A DNA stretch of 64,000 bases from Gymnorhina tibicen (GCA_013399875.1 VXAZ01001116.1:3432546-3496545), one strand, 5' to 3'. Shown: positions 12,601 through 26,310, counted from the first letter of the stretch. Numbers and translations are program-made. The notes: generated from the letters alone by a model not told the origin.

Positions 12601-15600
12601 TCCTGACATATTTACATGGCACCCATGTCCCTCACGTGCCCAGTCTTCAAGAACAGTCCTGTCAGGGGAAAGCCATTACCATTCTTCAGAAGAGACCTCA
12701 CTTTTTGAGTGCATCATATTCAGTGCTGACAACCTGGTGTTCAGAGACTTGAGAAGCATATGTAGGGAAATTCCCATGCTGGAAGCTGGTAGCAGATAGC
12801 TTAAGGTAGCAGACCAAGGATGAAGGTGTCCAAAGGTTCTGCATTTCTCACTCTCCCCACTTAGAATGTTTGCTAGCACAGGGTTAAGATACATGTATTT
12901 TTTTGTTATTGCATTAGTCTACCATCAGCTGTACAGAAAAAACCTTTTCTTACATACTTCAGCAATCAGTCATTCTCCAGATTCAGTTTTCAGTCAATTT
13001 TTGTCAAATGTCTGCTATGCTTGAGTCAATGATCCAGAATTGAAAAGCACCAGCTACCTCAAACTGTCAAAGCTATCCAGTTCCCAAATTCCACTCTTAT
13101 AAAAAGGCACAAAACATTAACTAGACTGGACAAGTGATGAATTGCTGCATTCTTTTACTGTTAAAAAAATAGAATTAGTCAGTGCAATGGGCTATAGCTA
13201 AAACAGCCCACATACACCTTTTCTGTGGTAACATTCACCTCCTCAAGCAGGCTAAGAACAACAATATAATTTTTAACACTTTTGCTGGTAATGCTTAGAA
13301 AGTAATATTAGACACACATTAAAAAAATCCATTAAAAATCCCTTTAACTTCTGGTTTTCATCTGATTAAATGATGATACAATCTCTTTTTTTTCCCCCTT
13401 TAATTATGAAAATGTAAATTGAGAAAATGCCTGGTCCTGGGATTATGAAAGCTGAAGATCTTAAATAAAATTGAAATAAAGATGTTCCTTAATCAAATGG
13501 TATATAAAGACATGCTCTATGAAAAGAGAGAGGAGAAAGACAGGGAAAAACAAGAATAAAGGATAACCAAGGTGAAACTGAGGCACAGCCCAGGAAATCT
13601 GACAGGAGAAGAAAAATGAATGTTTAATATTCTTTATTAAAATGTCTAGTTTGAAAGAAAATTACTTTCTCTCTCTGCAACTTTTTTGATGGAGACCTTA
13701 ATTTACATCAGAAGGCAACCTAGCTCTAGGCCTAGACAAACAAAGGCTGATAACTGTGATTTCAATGCTGTGCAGAGCTTTAGAGAACATTCTGAAGAAT
13801 AATGGGACAGAATGCCATGCAGCTGTAGCGGGGACAGATGGTGCTGAACCAACCTGATGGGTTTCAGGTGTAGCACCAGAATATTAAAAAATAATCTAAA
13901 CAGCACCCAGTGTGCCATGGTGGGACGGATGTCCCCGGTCACCAGGATCCCTCGCAGTGCTCACCCCATTTCCCTGCCGAGGTAACTGTGCCTGTGCTCC
14001 CTGTGCTCCGAAGGGCCCTGCCCGTTCCGCTGCCCCTTGAACCCGTGTTCAAGGCTTGTGGGAGCACTCCACAGAAGGCACTCTGGGAAGTGATAGGCAC
14101 AGAAGCTGAGAAGATGGAGCAACTGAAAACGTGTGTGCTCACAGCCACAGCATAAAGTAAGGATTTGGGTGGAAAGGGATATGAATATGAAGATGCTGCA
14201 AACCCTTTCAGGTGAACCAGCTGGACCCAGACTGAGACTGGTGGTTGCTGTTTTCCTACTGGACCTCACAGCACCATGAACTTCCCTTCCTAGACTTCTC
14301 TTCATGTTTCTTCATTAAGTCAGATTTAGTCTTTGCCTAAAAATGGGGTCCCTTCCAAAGCAGACACCCTGTGAGAGCCAGAGAACCAAGAAGTGGCCTT
14401 TGCACTTCCTCCTTTCATGCAGCTCCAGATTCTCCAGGGGTTCCCAGGCTGGTCTTTCAAAAGCAGCTTCCATAGTACAGAGAACAAAGGTCAGTGTTAG
14501 GCTGTCTACAGAGGTTTTGTGAGACTATCTTGGGTGTATATATACTCTGTATATATCTGCAAGTACATCAACTGCACTGAAAGGCAATGGATGAGCTTCG
14601 GTTGGACTTAGGGAAGAAGGTGACACCTTGGAAAATTGTTTGACACCGGGATCTTATATAGAAATTACTCCAAAGTATGAAATCCTATCAGTTCATGTTG
14701 TAATCCTCAGTACTTAGCATTTTTATAACATTTTTATACCTGTATTTGTGTCTGAGTACGACTTTAGTGCCTCTAACCTTTGTGAGAACTGCTTGATAGA
14801 TGAGCAGATACAGACTTGAATGTCAGCTGCTCTCTAGTGTATAAATGATTGATCAGTGTATAAACCTGCTCATCTTCTGGCATCATTGTAAACATACAAA
14901 TTCTAATAATTTCACAGAGCCTTTTTAGGGATTTATTTAAGATAAACTTGTCAGTCCTCTTCAGGAAAATAGCAGGGCTGATGGTTATAGGGGAAGATTA
15001 ATTTTACTTAATAATGTGTCATCTTTGTCCGTATGGGCTAAGAAGTAACACCCACAGAGCAGCAGGGAGCATACACACAAAACTGAGGCAGACAAAGCAG
15101 GGCAGTCTTGCTCTTTAGACAGCCACTGCCTCTGCTTGGAAGTGCTGAGGCTACATGGCACTGAATACCCAGAGATTTTCAGCCGTCATTTAAAATTCAA
15201 CAATACCATTCTGCAGGCTAGTTCTGAAAGGGCACAGAAATACCCCCTTAACACTGATGCAAATTTTTATTCTCCCAAGCAAACTCCTCCTTAACCATTT
15301 GGAATTACTTCTTTCCATGTTGCTAAATCCAGAATTTCCATTAAGGATGCAAACACTGTTTTTGTGGCTGTTCCTATAAGTACAGCACTTTTATACTTTG
15401 CCAGCAAGGCTTCTGTACTGAATTTCCAATCAACCCTTTGAAAATGTTTTCTTCTCCTTAACATTTGAAACACGTTGAAGAATTTGTAGTACACTTCCAC
15501 TTTTTCTAGTAGACCAATATTTGTCTCTGCAGGATATATGATGTCTGATCTTTATTGCTTTATCAGTTTTACTTGCAAGGGGTCAGCCAGCTGTTATTGT

Positions 15601-18600
15601 GAGCTGTGATAGTTCTTCTAAGGAAATGTGGATGTATTTGATACACATCAAACATTAAAACACCTGAAAAATGTTGGTTTTAATCTCTGTGGTCAAGAAT
15701 TAGTATAAGTAATATTCATGACCATTTAAAAATTGTATGAAATGCTCTAATGGCTAAAATTTACTCCCACCCTCTAAAATTTTTACTGATTTCCCAGGAT
15801 GAAGCCTGCCCCCCTCCTCTGCATAATCAGGTCCAAAATGCCCAGTGGAAAAAATCTGAGGATTTTGGTTCAATAACCTATTTAAGAATAAAAGAATAGT
15901 AGTAAACATTTTGCATAAAATCAGCCCATTTTAGTTATGCCAATTGAATTTGGTTTCTGAATGTGCTCTTTCTGAAGTGATCACTAACTAACAGAATTAC
16001 TGTACTCTGCAGAGATTCCAGATGAATCCATTTTAGCAGGCATTTACATAATACTGCTATTTTTCTCAATTCTTATCTGGTGTGCACTCAACTTTCATGC
16101 ATATCGTTGTGGTAGAAATGTAGAAGTACAGCTAAACTGTTGCCTCTGTGTTCAGGAAGCAAGAATATTTCTCCCTTCACATGTCATTGCTAGTAGCAAT
16201 GCTGGTGGATTTCTTCAGTATTTCAAGATGGTTGTCCACCTGTAAACCCGACAGTGGCCACTCAGGGTCTCCAGCTGCACCAGACAGCGGGGAGCATCCA
16301 CACTGCAAAGATCTACCTTTATTGACTGAACTGTCCAAAGGCAGTGAGAAGTTATGAAACCCTTGGAAGAGTGGGGAAGCAAAGCAAAATTTTAGGAGGC
16401 ACAAAGTGTCCTGACCCTGTTAGTTCTGAGAAGCGGGCTTTTGTGTCTAAATTCAGCACACATGCAGAAAAGAGAGGAGATGGCTCCTGGTCTCCTTTGC
16501 ATCTTTGCATCTCCAAACTTCCTAGTGAGGAAGGAGGAGATAGCCCTACAACATCCAGATTTTCTCCAGATTGCTGGGTGCCAGTGGCAGTGCCCATTTT
16601 CTCTCTCAGCTGCTGCAGTGAAGAGGCCCAAGGAACTCTTCATGTGTGTTGCCAAACGGTTCATTCTATAAGCATGGTCTGACACAAAAGATACATCAAG
16701 GAGAAAGAAATTTAGCCCCACACAGACAGAGAGCACGTGAAATGCCAGCTGAGCATGAGCTGGAGCCATGCAGCAGACAGGAGGGCTGGACCAGAGGAAA
16801 CACTGAGCAGGAGCAGAGGGGCTGTAACTCCTCTGGGCACGGCAGAGTCAGCACCACTCCTGGAAGAGTGTCCAGCTCTGATTCCACATTTTACACAGTG
16901 CTGATAAACTGGAGGGGACTCAGGGCATCCTACAGCCTGTGTGATACTGGGGGTGGTTGAAATGGCCATGTTGATCCTTTCAGCCTCTATCAGACACAAA
17001 GTCATACAAGGAGCAGGGAGGTTTGTTTTCAGAGTGCACAAAGTAGAGAGGAAGAATACACACAGTGATTAAGAGAGAATCGGTTGGGAACATCAGAAAG
17101 CAGGAACTGAGGGAACCAGAGAAATGGTCTATCTTGTGTCAAATGCTGTCACTTAGAAAGGTACAAGTGCTTAGAGATGAAAGAACATTTTAAGATTAAT
17201 AACTTTGTGCAATGATGTCCTCACGCCAGCTCATGATCATCCTGAAAATTTTTAGATTTACAAAAGTAGGATGATAGTGGTTTGTAAAATCAAATATGCT
17301 GTGGTGATGTAAATATATTCAGTCAAACAGGATTGCAACTAAACACCTATTTTAAGTTTTACCATGTCTGTTGAGTACGTTTCATGGTAAATGCCCTTGA
17401 AGTAGGTGCATAAAAATATTTCTGACATCTGGAGTGCTTGCATGCCAAATGTCTGAAAGATTAAACATAACAACATGGACCATGTGATATGAACCAAATA
17501 ATTGATTTATTTTAAAAACGTGAATTAAGAAAAAATAACCTCCAGATATAAGAGATGGGAAAAACTGTTAAAATATCTTTGTATTATAATTTCCCTTGTT
17601 TTTTATTGTGTATCTTTCCAGCAAATGAAGCCAGGACATACCTGCAGCAATCTTAGTGCAATATTACTCATTAATATCACATCTTTATTTCCTCTTCCAC
17701 TGCTGTTTTCTGGTATTCTATCAAACAAAACTGTACAGACCTATCAAAGTCAACAGACAGAGACCTTGACAGCCAAGAGCACAACTCTAATTTTCAGTTG
17801 CAGCAAACTTGGGTTAAGCAGGGTCATAATAGAGCCAAGGAACTAAAATATGTGTATGCCCTAGTCTGGGCCTGTCCCAGGGCCAGGCTTCTCAGTCATC
17901 CAGGGAGAGGTCAGTGGGAACAACAAGCTGGAGTCCACCAAGCTTGTCATTCAGGAGAAGATGAGGGACTCAACAGAAAGTTCAGATCAACTCTGTAAGT
18001 GGTCCAGAATTAACATGAACAATTTTAAGGTTCCAGACTAAAGCCATATATTAGTGACTGGCTAAAAAGGTCTACACTGTTAGCACCAAGGAGGTCAACT
18101 TTTACTTTATACTGTAGTAATTTGTACCTGTAACAAAAGCAGGAAGAGCCAGTTATCTCAAATGTCTCATCAGCTATGACTTGAATGTCTCCTTGAATAT
18201 AACTCTGGGAAACAGGGCTGTTTGCTTTGCTTGCATTTGGATTTTTTTAATATCTCCTTTATTCTAAAACTACTGACAACAACCTTTATTTCTGTTGATG
18301 CTACACCCAGAAAGAAGGAGGTTACCTTCGATTATTTTCAGGTGTTTTGGCTGCAGATAGAAAATAATTATGGCATTAGGAAACTGCTGGAGAAGGATCA
18401 CAACAAGTTCATAGTGGAATGAGATATTGAAACTAATGACTTTTAAAATAATGATAAAGATTTCCAAGAAAATCACTGGAACCAGCTGCAAGAAGGAACA
18501 ACTACAGCTCAGTGCTACAGGTTTCCTCTGTGTATGACGACAAGACATCAGGGCTGGCAGAAACATAAGGACAGCCCAGACTGCTCTTGGAAGTGGTAGG

Positions 18601-21600
18601 CTGGACTGGACAGCAGAAATGTCCTCTTGATAGCTGTTCCCAGTCATAGCCCAGATTCTTGGCACAAACTTTCATTTCATCTGCATGAACACCTTGTTGA
18701 AAAACATTCATGCAAGTGCAGCTGAGTCATGAGCTCTCCCATTCTCTGATGTTCCTTCTACAAATACAATTCCTGTCAGTAAGAAAGAGGGATAGTGCAG
18801 TATCATAATTTTTGTGTGTCAGTAATCCTACCTGGAATGAAATACATGTCAGCTACTTCCCTTCCATATTTCTGTATATTGAGAAGTAGCTCTGATTTTT
18901 TTGTCCAAACTTCAAAACACCATTTCTAATGCAGCTACTAGTGATGGCACAGTCAGACTTGTTACCTTCTAGCTCAGTAAACATGGTCTTCCTTGTAACT
19001 GGGCATAGGCTTCCTTTTAAGTTAATAACACAGCTCTCCAGATCTGTCCAGGCTCACTATGGACTTGTCTTGACCAGACTGGAGATTTGCTTGTAGCTTG
19101 TAGCAGCATTGTCTAATGTCTTTATCCCCCATTCCATGCATCTTGCCATTCTGTTGCACTACAGATTTTTTCAGCTGAGCACAGAGCATGTTCAATGCAT
19201 TGAGTTACCTATACTGTTTAAGAAGCATTTTTGAGGCTGCCTAACATTTTTGCTACAAGCTTTCCTGTAAGACCCTATCCTTTAAGTCCCTCTTATCATA
19301 AGCTCATCAAATGGAATGAGAATTTCTTTAACTGAGCTATTGTATGAGAGTCCTTATAGAGGGTAATAGCAAGTGGGATACATCTTCCTATGAGACAGAA
19401 AGCTATGTTCTTCCTTCATTAATCAGTGGGGAACTAGGACTTTTTATTCATGGTCTCCAGCTTCTATAGTTAAGTAATTAATGCATGTATTTAGGACTAA
19501 TTTTACTTTCTCATTATACAAAGTAGGGCTGGAAAGGAACTGTTGGATCAGCTGATGTATCAATCAGTACTATTGCAAGGTTGACCTTTATTTAATAAGG
19601 TATTTTAATCAGCTTTTGACTTTTAGTCTTGATGTCTCATTTGCCTCCCCTTAAGAGCATCATCATCTAGCATATTGACAAAGTAGTTCCTTGACAAAAT
19701 ACTTTTATCAGACCTTAATCTTGGAGTACATATTTTAATAATAATTCCACCATCATTTATTTTTTCTAATTAATCTTTCATTGCTGAACCACAGCATATC
19801 AACAAAGCCAATCTCATTCCTTCCCATTTAAAAGACAGAGAAATGCAAAAATCAAATGATAGATCTAGTATGAGAATCAGGAATCAAACTCTGCTTTCTG
19901 AACACCACTCCAAAACTTTTGCCTTAGTTCCATTCACTACCAGGAGAAAAATCTAGGTAGCTTATTGCATACATATGCATGTGCTTCTCACAAGCTCATA
20001 AAACCAAAACCAGAAATTTCAAAAGGAAGACCTGGAAGTGTCTTCTAAGTTTATGTCAAAACCCCTTGACTTCAGATCTCCCTCCCCCATTTCTTCCCCT
20101 CAGTTTCTACTAAAACCTCCAAAATACTTTGTCATTAGAGATCAGGGCTGGAATCAAAAAACCTTCTACCTAAGGAGAGAACACCCTCAAACCAAGGCGG
20201 GCAGATCAGTGTCTTACAGAACATACTGCAGAGTGCTGTGGAGGGTGGAGCCACAAATCCTCTGGCTGGAGCTGTTCTGCTTTGTGTGACAGAATTCCAC
20301 ACACGCTGGGCAATAGAGTGCATGGCACTAAGACACTGCACAGGAAGGTTCTGGATGTGGCCCAATGGCTGTTCATACACTCCCTGGATGAAACTTCATA
20401 CCGTGGGCATAGATCCTACAGCAGCGCGGTGAATACCTTTATTCTGGAGAGATTATGTTCTGTCTGATGCTGAACACAACAAAATCTCCAAGTTTATCTT
20501 TATATTTTCTCTTTTAGAATATTATTTATGTAGTTGAAATCACAGGAAAATGGTTGCCATTATCAAAAGAAGAAAATTTTGGGTGAAAGAAGTATAAAAA
20601 AATCTATTAGTTTGGCTTCTAGTTGCAGGATTTTAGATTAAATATGTCTGGTACTACTTGTCTACTGTTCTTTTACTCAGAGCTACTTGGAGCTCATTGT
20701 GGAAGTGATACCTGAAGGAAAATAGGTTGTAATTGAACAAGGAAATTAACAAGTGGATCTAATTGCACTGGTGCTATGATAGATGAGCCACTTATCAGCT
20801 AAATCTCAAAGAGAGCATGTGAGTTCTTCTCAGCTGTGGCAAAAATTCGTTCTTGGCTGTCATGGCAGGGAATCGTGTTTTGAAGCTAGAAATGACCAGG
20901 AATTCCCAGCCTGGAACCTATGACTGTGGGCTTCGAAGAAGAGTCTTATTTTGCCTTTGAAAAGGAGGGTACCTTAATACTTCTTATTTTGAGGTAAGAA
21001 GATAAACCTTTTGACATTGACCCAGGTACTTCTGACCAGCTGCAGCCTGGCAAGATCATGTGGTGGGCTGTCTATAGCAATCTACCACAGATCTCTCCCC
21101 GATGAGTTTCTTGCATGTTTCCCTTCTCAAATGGGAATTCAAGTGGCTGAATTTGTTCTGAGTTCATAATCACCTTAAGTGCTTTGACATGGAGCCACAC
21201 ACCAAAGCAGCAGGAGTCTGAAGTGGGTGACTCCTGGACTCTTTAGAAAAGAAAGAAGGGAGTGGACTAGCAACATGAAGAGAAGCACCAGTCTGAAAAT
21301 GGGAAGAGACTAACAGAAATCTTGCATTTCATTTTTGAAAGTATTTTTATTATTGTAATGTACATGCTAACTGAAATGAAAATGAGCATACAGTGACTTT
21401 TTATATATCAGGAGGAGCTGGGATACATAACTTTACGAAAATGGGACTATAGAATTATATTGGACAGAGAACATGGGTATACAGGGGTATATTTGGTTTT
21501 CTGTCTGCATTTGTACCCTTTATTACTACAAGGGCTGCTGATAATTTTTTTATGCTTTGTAGCTATCTGGAAAAACTTAAATTGGGTCTCAATATTCATA

Positions 21601-23515
21601 TTAATATACGTAATTTTGAACAAGTTGGCCTGAATGTTTGTGAGTGCGTGCCATGGAAACTACATGCTGACAAGCAGGGCTTTGCAATTTTGCAGCAGTT
21701 TGCACCTTCACTGCAACCCGAGCTATTTTCCTTTTGAAAGATGGCAGCTGATGAGCATTCTGTCATGTCATCCCTCCATGGGGCAGGTGAGCTGGTGTCA
21801 CTCAGCTTCAGCTACAGCTTTTACAGAAGGTTTCCTGTTGCAGCAGTGATCATGTAGGTAGGCTATTCCTGTTTGGAGAACACAATTCTCTAGCTAAAGG
21901 TGTGCAAATCTCCATGCAATATTACTTTTTTTTTTTAACTGAAAGCTGCTTTGTCACCAAGAAACAACATTCCCTTATTTTCTGTCTTTAAGCATGTTTT
22001 TTCTGTGGTGACTGCAGCTCAGATGTATGGAGCCAGCCTTCAACAACCTGGAGAGTAAGGAGGGTGTAAACTGTCAACCAGCTGGCAAGTTCTGGGTCGG
22101 GCATCCTGCACTGAGCTCTCTGCAATGTAGCTGTTGGGAGCAGCATGGTGTACTTTGAGTCCATGTAAGTTGCTGTCACTGGAAGGTAGATGAATCCTTC
22201 AAATCTTCTATCTCCCAGCTCCTTTTACCTGTTTCAGTTCTAGGCTTGTAACTCCAGGAAATCTTTAATGCAAATTGCTTATTTGTGACCCATTGCTTTT
22301 ATCGCTTACATGGGCTCCAAAGATGAAGCAAATGTTAAACATAAACAGCTTGTGAAGCTGTTCTGTCCATTGGAAAAGCTACAACTGTTCACAAAGTGCA
22401 TCATCCACCTGCCCTGACTGATACTACCGAACAGGATAGTGTCTTCTGAATGCTCGTGTGTTTATCACTCATAATGGAGACCACATTACCCTACCATAAA
22501 CATAGTTGCCTTGCACTCTCAGTTTCTTTTGGAAACTTCTCATTTGGTCTCTTCACCCTCTGGCCAAAACCTTAATTTTATGTCATTAAGATATTACAGT
22601 TTGAAATGTTACATCATAACACTACACATCAAGGTTTATGCCTGATGTTGATGGCTCACTCAAAATGGTGTTGAGGAAGGTTAAAGCTACAATGAATTCT
22701 AACTATTTTTGTTAGAGCCCTGTATGACATTACTTTAATGACATACAGGCCTTTAAGTCATTACCATTAGTTCCTATAAATTAAAGAAAACCATGCAATA
22801 TGGTTCTCTCCTCTCCTTTGCTAATAGCATAAAGATAATGGGAAAGTCTTCTTATAAATGCCTTTTTTTCCTTTCAAATGGCAGTTTTTAAAATAAAAAC
22901 CTTATGAATTATTTTGTAGAATTTGCATGATTAGAAAACTTCATTAAAGAGACTATAAGTTGAAGAAACTCTGCCAAGCTTGAGTTACAGCTCTGAGATG
23001 TGAAAGCCGCATGGTAGTTTACTCTCACATCTAAGCAAATAAGAAATGAGTAAGCACTATTTTCATCATGTAGTGAAAAAGGAAACTTTCATTTATAGCT
23101 AAAATATAGCCATCTTCTGCTATGAATAATTGTAACAGTAAAATTCCTTATTTACAAGCATTCATTAACCTATGTAAATACACAGAACTGTAGGCATCAA
23201 AAGCACAGAGCAGGTGGACAATTCAGCATGGTAATGAAAACTACAGAGAAGTACAGCTTTTTCTTTTTCAGTCATCTTGTCACATTTTTACCATTCTGTT
23301 GTGTTTCATATACATTTAACTGTTTCCTTGCCAACAATGCTCAGACACAGCTGTGGCAACACGTACTTGCTCAACTACTATAGAATATCATTAATGAGCC
23401 TGTGGGAGCTGATCTGCATCAAAGCCTCCAGACAAAACTACCTGATTAAGAAAACAACTGCCCAGATGTCTGATCATTGCCTAATAATTTCTTGCTCTTG
23501 AAGTTTTTTCCACAT
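9630..23515. other. Intronic sequence without recognised genes or transposons
   Basis: No coding exon, RNA gene or clear transposon was seen. Small items include a short mixed TA/CA stretch at about 11695-11742, homopolymer runs such as T11 at 10081-10091 and a quasi-palindrome at 22719-22749 (listed). Open frames of 100-131 codons occur in several overlapping frames, for example 16.3-16.9 kb and 18.27-18.67 kb. None shows a domain or splice context. Confidence 0.45.
22719..22749. repeat. Quasi-palindrome (14-bp inverted arms, 3-nt spacer)
   Basis: The left arm CCTGTATGACATTA (22719-22732) and right arm TAATGACATACAGG (22736-22749) are reverse complements at 13 of 14 positions, separated by CTT. 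The arms carry TGACAT and ATTA elements. It may be a stem-loop in RNA, a dimeric protein site or a chance palindrome. Confidence 0.7.
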
Positions 23516-23518
23516 AAA

Positions 23519-23556
23519 TGAACACTGCTATGATTCTTGAACACTGCTGTGATTCT
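23519..23556. repeat. 19-bp tandem duplication (2 copies)
   Basis: The 19-bp unit TGAACACTGCTATGATTCT at 23519-23537 is followed directly by a second copy at 23538-23556 with one substitution (TGCTGTG for TGCTATG). It sits about 110 bp before the solo LTR and is probably a local replication-slippage product. Confidence 0.85.
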
Positions 23557-23667
23557 TGTACTTAACTTATTGTGTCTTACCCACTGCTGAGCTAATAGCT
23601 AATGCATCATGTCACCCACATGCACGGGGCAAAGTCCCAGCAGCAGAGGATGAGCTGACAGGGCAAG

Positions 23668-24386
23668 TGTTGTGCTGGTTGTGGCCGCCATCAGAGCAAT
23701 TGAAGAGCCTCAGGGCCCCAGAACAACTACTGATTCATGGTGGGTCGGCTCTGAGGTTTGACATCTCCCCCTGGATTATGGCGAGTACCCACAGGCCCAT
23801 GCTACCCTATGTTAATTATTGGTTTCTGGTTGGCCTGCTGGCCCTCCACCCCATGTTATGTATATCCTCTTAAATATGTATTTTCTCTCCTTAATATGCA
23901 TGGCTTCTGGAACCTTCCCTGTTCCTTGAAGCCCCATTGGTTCCCCGTTCTCTTATCCCTCCCCTCTCCAGCCCCATTGGTCCCTGGGTTGCCACTCTGT
24001 AACCTCTCCACCTCCTGGACCTCACCCTATTGGTTATTGATTCTTTACCCGCGCTTTGCACCTCCCCCTATATAACTCTGGAACCCTTTGCTTTCGGGGT
24101 CTTTCGTCCCTGGACCCTCTAAGGATTGACCATCTTTGGAATCCATACGAGAGACCACTCTCACCTCTTTTGGCTGCGGTTGACGCTAGAGACTGTGTGC
24201 TTGTGTGTGCGTGTCTGTGCTCTTCCGCACGGCCGGTTCAGTGAGTGATTGTGTGGAGATACCTGCGGCCCCTCCAGGGTGCCTCTAACAAAGGATCGGC
24301 GGCTCCGGGAGTACCGGATTCCTCGTGGGATGTTTGGGGAAGGCGCAGCGCTGTCCTTGCCACTGACACTGCAGCGGGCTGCGTCA
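23668..24386 (+). mobile_element. Solo LTR of an endogenous retrovirus, with 6-bp target-site duplication
   Basis: The 719-bp element begins TGTTGTG and ends GCGTCA, so it has the canonical TG...CA ends. It is flanked by a perfect direct repeat GGCAAG at 23662-23667 and 24387-24392. Six-base duplications are typical of beta-/ERVK-like retroviruses. Inside it has four ATTGG (inverted CCAAT) boxes, a TATATAA box at 24069-24075 and a CpG-richer downstream part unlike the surrounding intron. No gag, pol or env lies beside it, so it is a solo LTR left by LTR-LTR recombination. No canonical AATAAA was found downstream of the TATA box. Its low decay relative to the nearby CR1 copies suggests a fairly recent insertion. 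It lies antisense to LHFPL3. Family assignment is inference; the boundaries rest on the duplication. Confidence 0.82.
23936..24075 (+). promoter_or_regulatory. LTR promoter: CCAAT boxes and TATA box
   Basis: Inverted CCAAT boxes (ATTGG) occur at 23936-23940, 23976-23980 and 24029-24033, with another at 23818-23822. A consensus TATATAA follows at 24069-24075. Transcription would be expected to start about 25-30 bp later, near 24100. This ordered arrangement is the classic layout of a retroviral U3 promoter. Whether it is active in the host cannot be judged from sequence. Confidence 0.7.
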
Positions 24387-24392
24387 GGCAAG

Positions 24393-26080
24393 TAGAGGTT
24401 CCTCTCAGGTATGGTGTTGACTCTCTCCAGGTGCAGTCTCCTGTATGACCCATGACTGTCCCTTAAGCGGATACTTTTCTTATCACAGGTTATGGGATAT
24501 CTAGGCCAACACCACCACAAAGGGGAAGGAGTCACTGGGATCCCACCCAGTGGACAGCCATGACCACCCAGACATAGTTTTTGTCCCTTGGAAGGAAGCA
24601 GCAGCACAGGGATTCCTCTCTGAGACAGGGATATTCCTTATCCATACTTGCTAATCCAGAAGCAAAAGCCAGCACAAGCCTGAAGGCAGATCTCATGTAG
24701 ATGAGGAGGGGGAAGAAAGGATGGGAGGGCATCTAATATTCATGGTTGCTAGTTGTGAAGGGCTTTGACTTCACATTGTAATAGCAGCTTGGAAAGCTGA
24801 GGGTAGTATTGTTTATATCCACAGTCTTACCTTTTTGTCTATATGGGAGACATGCTAGTGCTATTTGCGTATGGCAGTATTTTCACATCCTGACCAGTTC
24901 CAAGAGATGCATGGGTACTCTGCATGTGAACTAATGCCAGTGAGCAGTTCTGCACTATCTCTTAATCTGAAAGGGGACAAGGGGATGTAGTTTATGGGAT
25001 AAATGTCAAAGCACTCATGCATGTTCAGTGGGCAGGGGTACAGACAGATGCCACTGCCACGTTCTGCTGTTCCTTGGGGCTGAGGCTGTGCCTGGTGGCA
25101 ACATACACAGGTGGGGAAATGCTGGGGGGCTCAGGGGGATTTGGACTTGCCCTGTTGTTGCTTAGCAGAAGCTTTTTGTGACAAGATGGGAGAGAATGTC
25201 CTTTTTAGAAGCCAAGTTGACTCTTTTTCACTTAATTTGAAAGAGTTTAAAAAGCGCTGATCATTAGGCTTGACTGTGAAGGGCAGAATGGGGTAGGTCC
25301 CTTTTTGTTGGGTTCTGGTTTGTTTTGAAGGCAGTGGTGTGGTATGTTTCTGTGTGTAATACAAGGAAACTGAGCTGCTGAATGATTTTTTCTGACATGC
25401 TGAGGACCAAATGTTCTGGCAGGGGTTCGTGCCAGCGATGTGAGAGGTGATGAGGCTCCAGAAGCTGTTTTTTGCTCAAAAGGTGCCAAAACAGATGTGT
25501 TTCTTTGATACAAGTAGTTGTTGGGTACGTGAGCTCTATATGGTATACACAAATCAGACATAGTGGCAATGCCAAAAGGACTTGTGGCATAGCTGTGAAT
25601 GCCCTTCTGATAAGTATTTTGATTTTCAAATGCAGATGAATATTATTCTTACAGAAAATGGCCACAGGGATAGTCCTTGAAGCTGATGCCCTTAGTTTAC
25701 CTGCAGGACAGATGTACACATGCAATTGCCAGTGACCACACTTTCCTTAGCTCACGACATTAGTAAGCTCCACCCAGGTCTGAAATCATATGTGAAATTC
25801 AGTCTTCAAGTCCATTTATCTTGGGGCTGAGTGTGCTGACTGCAATCCAGCAAGCAGGGGCCACTGTACTGGTGCTGTCAGGTATAGAGATAATGGGCCT
25901 TCTGGAGCAGGACTGAGACCAGCTATTTTCATACAACACAGGGTGCCAAACAGCAATCCTGTGGTGAAAGGCTCCTAACATCTTTGCTATTATTAGAAGC
26001 GGCCCACAAAATTACAAAGGTAGTAGATGAGCTGAATGCAGAATCCTGCACTTGGGGACAGTCAGTGAAACTAGCAGGGG
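24393..26080. other. Intronic sequence between the solo LTR and an old CR1 fragment
   Basis: No coding exon or recognisable repeat was seen. A minus-strand open frame covering 24161-24607 overlaps the LTR and is an antisense shadow. The 25.25-25.73 kb minus-strand frames overlap each other in different phases and look like chance open frames. Confidence 0.45.
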
Positions 26081-26310
26081 ATCAATTTGAAACAGATGAA
26101 AGAAAGTACTTCTGTAGCAGTCAGTAGTGAGCTTCAGGAACTTGCTGCCATGCAGTGCTGCAGAAACTGACAGTATCAGCAGGTTTAGAAGGGATTAGAC
26201 AGATTCAGGGACAACAGGCCCATTAAAAAGATAAGGCAAGGACATGCCCTCTGTGGTATCTATCACATCAGATACTCAGCTTGGATGCCAGGGGAGCACA
26301 AGGGGAAGGG
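26080..26310 (+). mobile_element. Ancient CR1-like LINE, 3'-terminal fragment
   Basis: The stretch keeps the order of blocks typical of old amniote CR1 3' ends: a GATGAAAGAAAGTACTTCT block, a GGAACTTGCTGCCATGCAGT block (normally 'ggaactc-ctgcca-agg') and a GTTTAGAAGGGATTAGACAG block ahead of a degraded tail. The match is by eye and is diluted by many substitutions, so the limits are approximate. It lies about 0.75 kb from the LHFPL3 exon on the transcript-downstream side and is antisense to the gene. Confidence 0.55.

Noticed and set aside
24161..24607. 148-codon open frame on the minus strand
   Set aside because: It is mostly the antisense of the solo LTR's transcribed part and crosses the LTR boundary, so it cannot be an element or host gene.
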